Below are positions 58,316 through 64,000 of a stretch of DNA of 64,000 bases, one piece after another. A model generated the notes under the pieces. It was not told where the DNA came from. It saw nothing but the letters and a program-made list of their open reading frames with translations, and did no database searches. The stretch covers positions 25,398 to 89,397 of the forward strand of contig NZ_PXWF02000259.1 in NCBI RefSeq assembly GCF_003011895.2, written 5' to 3'. Every line of letters begins with the position of its first letter. Positions within the stretch are counted from its first letter, which is position 1. This stretch comes from Massilia glaciei (GTDB taxonomy: Bacteria > Pseudomonadota > Gammaproteobacteria > Burkholderiales > Burkholderiaceae_D). The translations under genes and the position numbers were made by a program.

Positions 58316-58540
58316 TCAGGCCGCCTGTGGGGTGCGCGACGCGCCGCGGAACGACATTTCGGTGACCACGGTCTTGCTCTCGAGATGGGCGTGCAGGACC
58401 TCGCGCGCGCAGCTCGTGCACTTGCCGCAGCAGGTGCCGACCCCGAGTTCATGGTGCAGCTCGGACATCGAGCTCAGGCCGAGATCGACCGCTTGCCGGA
58501 TCTCGCGGTCGGAAATGTTGTTGCAGACACAGACGATCAT
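58316..58540 (-). CDS. bfd: bacterioferritin-associated ferredoxin
   Basis: A 74-residue [2Fe-2S] protein that donates electrons to bacterioferritin to release stored iron. Cluster ligands fit Cys4 and Cys6 in MIVCVCNNISDREI and Cys38 and Cys41 in VGTCCGKCTSC, matching E. coli Bfd numbering; two further Cys (37 and 44) flank them. The last 20 residues are longer than in E. coli Bfd. A near-perfect Fur box lies 48 bases before the start, as expected for a gene induced by iron starvation. The longer in-frame extension runs through that box and is rejected. Confidence 0.95.
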   Translation of the reverse strand: MIVCVCNNISDREIRQAVDLGLSSMSELHHELGVGTCCGKCTSCAREVLHAHLESKTVVTEMSFRGASRTPQAA

Positions 58541-58587
58541 GGATGCACCTTCAAAGAGTGGTGAAAAGGGAGCATTGCCCTTTTCTT

Positions 58588-58606
58588 TATAATGAGAATC
58601 ATTATC
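58588..58606 (-). promoter_or_regulatory. Fur box upstream of bfd-tonB
   Basis: TATAATGAGAATCATTATC matches 17 of 19 positions of the classical Fur consensus GATAATGATAATCATTATC. It is placed to control bfd and tonB. Confidence 0.85.
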
Positions 58607-58751
58607 ATTAAGATTTGTATTTTGCCGAAAGTCGGCGGCCAATGCAAGCTCTTTTCTTGAGCAATCGCGCGCCGGGCTTGAATTTCGTCAGACTTGTGCC
58701 TTATTTTGTGGCAGACGGGCCCGGGCGGGCCTGCCGGTGGTAGAATCTAAA

Positions 58752-58766
58752 TGGTAATTGTTCGCA
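58752..58766 (+). promoter_or_regulatory. weaker Fur-like box upstream of feoA
   Basis: TGGTAATTGTTCGCA agrees at 11 of 14 defined positions with the 7-1-7 form TGATAATNATTATCA. A -10-like TAGAAT at 58741-58746 precedes it, and feoA starts 46 bases downstream. Control by Fur is inferred. Confidence 0.4.
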
Positions 58767-58811
58767 TTTGGGTTATGATGCGGGACAACAGCCATTTATA
58801 CAGACGCCACC

Positions 58812-59120
58812 ATGACCCAAGCCCCCACGCCGATCACCCTTGACTGCCTCGCCACCGGCGGGAGCGGGACCGTGGTCCGCCTCGCGGCGTCGGCGCGCGA
58901 GCCGGGCGCCGACGCCGACGCCCATGTTGCCCATGTTGCCCATGTTGACCACGTCGACCTGTCGCGCCGCCTGATGGAGCTCGGCTTCGTCCCTGGCGAG
59001 CGCATCCGTATGCTCAAGCGCGGCATGCCCGGCGGCGACCCGCTCGCCGTCAAGGTCGGCGAGTCGACCTTCGCGCTGCGCCGCTTCGAGGCCGCGCTCA
59101 TCACCATCGACCCGGAGTGA
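58812..59120 (+). CDS. feoA: FeoA family protein with His-Val-Ala insertion
   Basis: A 102-residue SH3-like cytosolic partner of FeoB for ferrous iron uptake. Core elements are LDCLATGGSGTVVRL at the N-terminus and LSRRLMELGFVPGERIRMLK and PLAVKVGESTFALRR in the second half. Between them, residues about 33-49 (GADADAHVAHVAHVDHVD) form an extra segment with four His in a three-residue period, encoded by repeats of GCCCATGTT. Typical FeoA proteins are about 75-85 residues and lack this. The insertion could bind metal or be neutral slippage. It is directly followed by feoB. Confidence 0.92.
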   Translation: MTQAPTPITLDCLATGGSGTVVRLAASAREPGADADAHVAHVAHVDHVDLSRRLMELGFVPGERIRMLKRGMPGGDPLAVKVGESTFALRRFEAALITIDPE

Positions 59121-59122
59121 GC

Positions 59123-61012
59123 ATGGGCGCCACCGAAAAACCAGCGCAGGCCCCGGGCCTGGCACCCCTGATCGCCCTGCTGGGCAACCCGAACTGCGGC
59201 AAGACGGCCCTGTTCAACCGCCTCACGGGCGCGCGCCAGAAGGTCGCCAACTACGCCGGCGTGACCATCGAGCGCAAGGAGGGCGGCTTCACCTCGCCGG
59301 CCGGGCGCGCCTTCCGCGTGCTCGACCTGCCGGGCGCCTACAGCCTCTCGGCCACCACCCCCGACGAGGCCATCACGCGCGACGTCGTCGCCGGCGTGCG
59401 CGCGGGCGAACGCGCGCCCGACGCCATCGTCTGCGTGGTCAACGCCACCAACCTGCGCCTCAACCTGCGCCTGGTGCTCGAGGTCAAGCGCCTCGGCATC
59501 CCGATGCTGCTCGCGCTCAACATGGTCGACGTCGCCGCCAAGCGCGGCATCACGATCGATTGCGACAAGCTCGCGCAGGAACTGGGCATGCCCGTCGTCG
59601 AAACCGTCGCGGTCCAAAGCGGCGGCGAAAAATCCCTCCTGCGCGCGCTCGACCTGATGCCCTTCGCCGGCGCGGCCAGGGCCAACGCGCTCTCGGCCAT
59701 CGACGCCGTGGCGGTCGAGGACACCCAGCGCGAGGTGCGCCGCATCCTGGCCGCCTGCACCAGCCACGCCAACGACACCGGCAACCTGAGCGAGCGCATC
59801 GACCAGGTCGTGCTCCATCCGGTGCTCGGCCCCATCCTGCTCGCCGCGCTCATGTTCCTGGTGTTCCAGGCCGTGTTCAGCTGGGCCGCGGCGCCGATGG
59901 AGCTGATCAGCGGCGCGGTCGAGGCGGTGGGCCTGTGGCTGGGCGCCTTCCTGCCCGACGGCCTGCTGCGCAGCCTGCTCGTGGACGGCATCCTGGGCGG
60001 CGTCGGCAGCGTGCTCGTGTTCCTGCCGCAGATTTTGATCCTGTTCTTCTTCATACTCGTGCTCGAGGATTGCGGCTACCTGCCGCGCGCCGCCTTTTTG
60101 CTCGACCGCCTGATGGGCGGGGTCGGCTTGTCCGGGCGCGCCTTCATTCCGCTGCTGTCGAGCTTCGCCTGCGCCATCCCCGGCATCATGGCCGCGCGCA
60201 CCATCCAGAATCCGCGCGACCGGTTGGTGACCATCATGATCGCGCCGCTCATGACCTGCTCGGCGCGCCTGCCCGTGTACGCGCTGATCATCGCCGCCTT
60301 CATCCCCAACCGCGACCTCGGCTACTGGGTCAACCTGCAGGGGCTGGTGCTGTTCATCCTGTACTTCGCCGGCATCTTCAGCGCCATGGCGGTGGCCTGG
60401 GTGTTCAAGCGCATCCTGGGCGCCAGCGCGCAGCAGCCGCTGATGATGGAGCTGCCTAGCTACCACTGGCCGCACCTGCGCAACCTGATGCTCGGCCTGT
60501 GGCAGCGCGCCCAGATATTTTTGACGCGCGTGGGCACGATCATCCTCACGCTGATGGTGCTGCTGTGGTTCCTTTCGAGCTTCCCGGGCGCGCCCGAGGG
60601 CGCGACCCAGCCGCCCATCTACTACAGCGTGGCCGGCATGCTCGGGCGCGCGCTGGCCGTCATTTTCGAGCCGATCGGCTTCGGCTGGCAGATCTGCATC
60701 GCGCTGGTGCCGGGCATGGCCGCGCGCGAAGTGGCCGTCGGCGCGCTCGGCACCGTGTACGCGCTGTCGCAAACGGGCGACGCGTTGGCCAACTCGCTCA
60801 CGCCCGTGATCGCGCAATCGTGGAGCCTGGCCACGGCGCTGTCGCTGCTGGCCTGGTATGTGTTCGCGCCGCAGTGCCTGGCCACGCTGTCGGTGGTAAA
60901 GCGCGAGACCAACAGCGTGCGTTACGCGCTGATCATGGCCGGCTACATGTTCGCGCTCGCGTACGTGGCCTCGTTCATCACCTACCGCACCGCGTTGTAC
61001 TTTTTAGGCTGA
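59123..61012 (+). CDS. feoB: ferrous iron transporter B
   Basis: A 629-residue inner-membrane Fe2+ transporter with an N-terminal GTPase. G1 is GNPNCGKT (21-28), the G2 region is NYAGVTIERKEG, G3 is DLPGAYS (68-74) and G4 is LNMVD. The membrane part contains two Gate motifs (around PLLSSFACAIPGIMAAR, and PGMAAREVAVGALGT) and about 10 helices. It is shorter than E. coli FeoB (773) but normal for this subgroup. The ATG at 59123 has GGAG upstream; a GTG six bases earlier overlaps feoA. It is followed by a small DUF6587 gene in the place often taken by feoC. Confidence 0.96.
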   Translation: MGATEKPAQAPGLAPLIALLGNPNCGKTALFNRLTGARQKVANYAGVTIERKEGGFTSPAGRAFRVLDLPGAYSLSATTPDEAITRDVVAGVRAGERAPDAIVCVVNATNLRLNLRLVLEVKRLGIPMLLALNMVDVAAKRGITIDCDKLAQELGMPVVETVAVQSGGEKSLLRALDLMPFAGAARANALSAIDAVAVEDTQREVRRILAACTSHANDTGNLSERIDQVVLHPVLGPILLAALMFLVFQAVFSWAAAPMELISGAVEAVGLWLGAFLPDGLLRSLLVDGILGGVGSVLVFLPQILILFFFILVLEDCGYLPRAAFLLDRLMGGVGLSGRAFIPLLSSFACAIPGIMAARTIQNPRDRLVTIMIAPLMTCSARLPVYALIIAAFIPNRDLGYWVNLQGLVLFILYFAGIFSAMAVAWVFKRILGASAQQPLMMELPSYHWPHLRNLMLGLWQRAQIFLTRVGTIILTLMVLLWFLSSFPGAPEGATQPPIYYSVAGMLGRALAVIFEPIGFGWQICIALVPGMAAREVAVGALGTVYALSQTGDALANSLTPVIAQSWSLATALSLLAWYVFAPQCLATLSVVKRETNSVRYALIMAGYMFALAYVASFITYRTALYFLG

Positions 61013-61017
61013 GCGCC

Positions 61018-61344
61018 ATGATCGAGAACCTGGTCGTCGCCCTCATCGTCACGCTTGCAGCCCTGCATGCGTGCGCCAAATACCTGCCCGCGGGCTTGCG
61101 CAGCCGCATCGTGCTGGCGCTGGCCCGCGCCGGGTTGGCGCAGCCGTGGATCTCGCGCTGGTTCGGCGCGCAGTCGGGCTGCGGCACCGGCGACGCCGGC
61201 TGCAAATCGTGCGCCGACCGCTGCGCCGATCCCCAGGCGCCAAGCGGCGGCGACGCGCCCGGCGCGCCCTCCGCCATGCTCAGCGCACCGGCTGGCAACA
61301 AGCATCCTGTGATCCGCTTGCACGCTCGCCCTACAGGCTCCTAA
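61018..61344 (+). CDS. DUF6587-type small membrane protein after feoB
   Basis: A 108-residue protein with one N-terminal helix (MIENLVVALIVTLAALHACA) and a basic stretch. A Cys-rich loop CGTGDAGCKSCADRC (about residues 55-69) follows, and then a disordered Ala/Pro tail. This layout fits the DUF6587 family found after feoB in betaproteobacteria. The four Cys could hold iron or a cluster, by analogy to FeoC, but it is not a FeoC homologue by sequence. It starts five bases after feoB and its stop overlaps the convergent DUF72 gene by three bases. Confidence 0.8.
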   Translation: MIENLVVALIVTLAALHACAKYLPAGLRSRIVLALARAGLAQPWISRWFGAQSGCGTGDAGCKSCADRCADPQAPSGGDAPGAPSAMLSAPAGNKHPVIRLHARPTGS

Positions 61345-62297
61345 CGCCCGCCGTCGGCCCGGGCCCGGCCCGCGGCTTTTTCGGGCTGGACCCGCGCCAG
61401 CAGCGCCGGCAGGTCGAATCGCTCGTCGGCCAGCCCGAGCCGCCGCATCAGCCGGCGCGCGTCGAACGGCGCCCTGACCTTCACATCGTTGTCGAAATAG
61501 CAGAACAGGTCGCGGCTGGCCCGCTTTGGCGGCGCCTTGTCCGAGGCCAGGTGCGCGTCATCGGGCTGCCCGCCCGCGCACCAGGTACGGATGCGCGCGG
61601 CCCAGCGCTCGAGCGCCTCGTCGGTGTAGCCGCTCGCGTACAGATCGGCGTCGCCGTGCAGGCGCAGGTACATGAAGTCGGACGTGACGTCCTCGAGGCA
61701 GGGCCATTTGCCGGCCGTGTCGGCCACGACCAGCGCCACCCGGTGTCTGCGCAGCAGCGCGATGAAGGCGGGGGCGTTGAAGCTCTCGTGGCGGATTTCG
61801 ACCGCGTGCCGGAGCGGACGTTTTTTGTCGATTTCCAGAAAGCTGCGCCCGTCCATGCGCGGCTCGTGCTTGCGCGCCAACGTCAGCGCCTGCTCGGTGT
61901 CGTGCGGCAGCAGGCTCAAAAAGTACACCATGCGTTCCGGGTCGAACGTGAAGTTGGGCGGGAATTGCCACAGGCAGGGGCCGAGTTTTTCGCGCAGCGC
62001 CAGCACGCCCGAGGCGAACACATTGGCCAGCGGCGCGTCGATCCCGCGCAGCCGCAGGATGTGGGTGATGAAGCGGTTGCCCTTGACGCTGAAGCGGAAG
62101 CGCGGCGCGGTCGCCTCGTACCACGCGGCATAACTCGCCGGGCGCTGCAGCGAATAGAACGAGCCGTTGATTTCGATGGTCGAAAGCGCGCGCGAGGCGA
62201 ATGCGAGCTCGCGCTCCCGGGTCAGGCACCCGGGATAGAACACGCCGCGCCATGGCTCGTATCGCCAGCCGGAAATGCCGATGCAGATTTCGTCCAC
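61341..62297 (-). CDS. DUF72 domain-containing protein
   Basis: A 318-residue TIM-barrel-like protein of the DUF72 (YecE) family, function unknown. Landmarks are ICIGISGWRYEPWRGVFYPG near the start, STIEINGSFYSLQRPASYAA, FSVKGNRFITH, LWQFPPNF, HAVEIRHESFNAPAF and MYLRLHGDADLYASGY. The start is uncertain. No in-frame ATG precedes the conserved ICIGISG within a reasonable distance, so the GTG at 62297 is used. The longer frame to 62597 would cover the promoter of the divergent GST gene. It converges on, and slightly overlaps, the DUF6587 gene. Confidence 0.87.
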   Translation of the reverse strand: MDEICIGISGWRYEPWRGVFYPGCLTRERELAFASRALSTIEINGSFYSLQRPASYAAWYEATAPRFRFSVKGNRFITHILRLRGIDAPLANVFASGVLALREKLGPCLWQFPPNFTFDPERMVYFLSLLPHDTEQALTLARKHEPRMDGRSFLEIDKKRPLRHAVEIRHESFNAPAFIALLRRHRVALVVADTAGKWPCLEDVTSDFMYLRLHGDADLYASGYTDEALERWAARIRTWCAGGQPDDAHLASDKAPPKRASRDLFCYFDNDVKVRAPFDARRLMRRLGLADERFDLPALLARVQPEKAAGRARADGGR

Positions 62298-62511
62298 GTG
62301 CCAAGCATAGGGCCTTGCCGCGCGGCGCTCCGTTGGCTGGCGCACCCTGGCGCGGCCACGCCGGGCGGCGATTCCGACGCGCCCACGTGTGAGAAAACGC
62401 GTACTTCGGGCGCCGCAGATAGCAGGCAATGCCCACATTTTCGGTCCCCACCGGTCCCGCGATTCCTGCAACAATGCTAAGCTAACGCCCACGCCAACTC
62501 GGAGAACCAGC

Positions 62512-63183
62512 ATGATCATCGTCCACCACCTGAACAATTCACGCTCGCAGCGCATCTTGTGGCTGCTCGAGGAGCTCGGGCTCGAGTACGAGATCAAGAG
62601 TTACAAGCGCGATCCGGTGACGATGCTGGCGCCGGCGGCGTTGCGCGCGGTGCACCCGCTGGGCAAGTCGCCCGTGATCAGCGACGGCAACATCGTGGTG
62701 GCCGAATCGGGCGCGATCATCGAATACCTGATCGAACGATACGGCAAGGGCGCGCTGATCCCGACCCCGGGCAGCCCCGCCAAGCGGCGCTACACCTACT
62801 ATATGCACTACGCCGAAGGCTCGGCCATGACGCCGCTGCTCATGAAGCTCGTGTTCGACCGCCTCGAGAACAGCCCGATGCCGTTCTTCGTGCGCCCGGT
62901 CGCGCGCGGCATCGCGCAAAAGGTCAAGAGCAGCTACATCATGCCGCAGATCAAACAGCACCTGAGCTTCCTCGAGGCCGACCTTGGCAACGCGCCGTGG
63001 TTCGCCGGCGACGCGTTTTCGGGCGCCGACATCCAGATCAGCTTCGTGCTCGAGGCGGCCAACGCGCGCGGCGGCCTCAACGAGAAGTATCCGAAGCTGA
63101 CGGGCTTCCTCAAGCGCATCCACGCGCGGCCCGCGTACATCCGCGGGCTCGAGCGCGGCGGCCCCTACGAGCTGATCAAGTAA
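62512..63183 (+). CDS. glutathione S-transferase, GTT1-like
   Basis: A 223-residue GST. The N-terminal domain reads IIVHHLNNSRSQRILWLLEE then HPLGKSPVISDGNIVVAESG, with the usual cis-Pro and Glu-Ser glutathione contacts. The C-terminal helical domain includes WFAGDAFSGADIQISFVLEA. The HLNNSRSQRILWLLEELGL form is typical of the GTT1-like class, many of which handle lipid peroxides or are membrane-associated. GGAG lies seven bases before the ATG. It precedes the exonuclease gene by eight bases, so the two may be co-transcribed. Confidence 0.92.
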   Translation: MIIVHHLNNSRSQRILWLLEELGLEYEIKSYKRDPVTMLAPAALRAVHPLGKSPVISDGNIVVAESGAIIEYLIERYGKGALIPTPGSPAKRRYTYYMHYAEGSAMTPLLMKLVFDRLENSPMPFFVRPVARGIAQKVKSSYIMPQIKQHLSFLEADLGNAPWFAGDAFSGADIQISFVLEAANARGGLNEKYPKLTGFLKRIHARPAYIRGLERGGPYELIK

Positions 63184-63191
63184 GCGGGGCC

Positions 63192-63968
63192 ATGGCCAAG
63201 CTGCTCGCGATCGACTGCCTCAACATCGTCCGGCGCGTCTACGAGGCCAGTCCCGAACCCGATTCGCACGACAAGGCGGCGATCGCGCTGCGCCACGCGC
63301 TGTCGTCGTTCCGCAAGCTGCTGGCGGCGCACCAGCCGACCCACGTGCTGCCGGCCTTCGATTTTGGCGGCCCGACCTGGCGCCACGCGCTGTACGCGCG
63401 CTACCGCGAGAACCGCGCGCCGATGCCCTCGTTCCTGCGCGAGGCGCTGCCCGGCTTTTACGACACGCTCGCCGGCGAGGGGCTGCACGTGGTGACGCTG
63501 CCCGAGGTAGAGGCGGACGACGTGATCGGCACCGGCGTGATGCGCTGGCTGGGCGAGGGCAGGGGCGAGGCGATCGTCGCCACCACCGACAAGGACCTGC
63601 ACTGCCTGATCGCGCACGGCGCGCTGGTGTGGGACCACTTCAAGGGGGAGTGGCACGACGAGGCCTGGGTGCTGGCCAAGTTCGGCGTGGCGTCAAGCCG
63701 GCTCACCGAACTGCTGGCGCTGATGGGCGACCCGACCGATGGCGTGCCGGGGGTATCGAAGGTGGGCATGAAGACGGCGGCCAAGCTGCTCAACGCGTAT
63801 GGCGGCTTGGACGCGGTGATGGCCGGCGCCGGCATCCTCAAGACGCCGATCGGCGAGCGCCTGCGCGCAGAACGCGAGATGCTGTATTTGTCGCACCAGC
63901 TGGTGCAGCTCAAGACCGATGTGCGCTTGGGCGTGACGTGGAACACGCTCGCCTACGAAACCTTCTGA
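63192..63968 (+). CDS. 5'-3' exonuclease/flap endonuclease (Xni-like)
   Basis: A 258-residue stand-alone relative of the Pol I 5'-3' exonuclease domain. Metal-site acidic clusters appear in LLAIDCLNIVRR, LPEVEADDVIGTG, ATTDKDLHCLI and LLALMGDPTDGVPGVSKVG. The last contains the helix-hairpin-helix that holds DNA. Length is close to E. coli Xni (ExoIX). It would act on 5' flaps or other branched DNA in the cytosol. The ATG at 63192 is used. The gene is complete, ending 32 bases before the window edge. Confidence 0.9.
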   Translation: MAKLLAIDCLNIVRRVYEASPEPDSHDKAAIALRHALSSFRKLLAAHQPTHVLPAFDFGGPTWRHALYARYRENRAPMPSFLREALPGFYDTLAGEGLHVVTLPEVEADDVIGTGVMRWLGEGRGEAIVATTDKDLHCLIAHGALVWDHFKGEWHDEAWVLAKFGVASSRLTELLALMGDPTDGVPGVSKVGMKTAAKLLNAYGGLDAVMAGAGILKTPIGERLRAEREMLYLSHQLVQLKTDVRLGVTWNTLAYETF

Positions 63969-64000
63969 CCCACCGTCATCCCCGCCGTCATCCCCGCCCC

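Noticed and set aside
62298..62597. 100-codon N-terminal extension of the DUF72 protein
   Set aside because: It would cover the promoter and ribosome-binding site of the divergent GST gene, and its sequence is low in family-like features.

Overview
The window is high-GC DNA from a betaproteobacterial chromosome. The gene content fits the Oxalobacteraceae (Massilia, Telluria, Duganella or Janthinobacterium type). This is inferred from the queA-tgt-yajC-secDF cluster, a PEP-CTERM protein, an arginine succinyltransferase operon with two AstA subunits, a very large NAD-dependent glutamate dehydrogenase, and dispersed GGGGTCTGACCCC-type repeats. No species is named because no rRNA gene is present. 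Most of the window is ordinary, densely packed chromosome. No tRNA, rRNA or CRISPR array was seen.

Region by region. 0.2-5.4 kb: an acidic orphan protein, a GNAT acetyltransferase coupled to a small orphan gene, a secreted amidohydrolase, a dicarboxylate/glutamate symporter, and a lone amino-acid ABC ATPase. 5.4-6.0 kb: a ParDE-type toxin-antitoxin pair with a palindromic operator candidate. 6.1-10.6 kb: pyrC, a DUF3025 gene, a Gfo/Idh/MocA oxidoreductase and an aldehyde dehydrogenase. 10.7-19.3 kb: a PEP-CTERM cohesin-like protein, recG, then queA-tgt-yajC-secD-secF. A structured small-RNA candidate with its own terminator follows. 19.5-21.2 kb: an HDOD protein and a MarR regulator coupled to a small gene.

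21.5-35.2 kb is a complete arginine catabolism island. It has an AraC-type regulator resembling Pseudomonas ArgR, then aruC-aruF-aruG-aruD-aruB, a 1565-residue NAD-glutamate dehydrogenase, and aruE. Arginine is succinylated and degraded to glutamate and succinate. The dehydrogenase placed inside the cluster can then feed glutamate to 2-oxoglutarate. An ArgR-like half-site and a perfect -10 hexamer lie upstream of aruC.

35.2-40.1 kb changes character. After an old-yellow-enzyme oxidoreductase and a DUF2167 protein, an AT-rich cassette encodes an N-terminally incomplete AHH-nuclease toxin tip and an overlapping probable immunity gene. About 1.6 kb of gene-free repeats follows, including the 5' half of a group II intron bounded by a 12-bp direct repeat. 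This is the most likely recently acquired part of the window.

40.1-53.6 kb: an APC amino-acid permease, a PAS-GGDEF protein, an S46 peptidase, and an envelope/stress group. That group has a phospholipase-D-type protein, a GlsB/YeaQ protein, a glycine-zipper protein with three 60-residue repeats, two YceI proteins and cytochrome b561. A TonB-dependent receptor gene broken by an amber codon and a frameshift ends this stretch. 53.7-57 kb: purB, a YibF-like GST and a PfkB kinase.

57-61.3 kb is an iron module: bacterioferritin, TonB, Bfd with a near-consensus Fur box, and divergent feoA-feoB-DUF6587. FeoA carries an unusual His-Val-Ala insertion. The window ends with a DUF72 protein, a second GST and a 5'-3' exonuclease.
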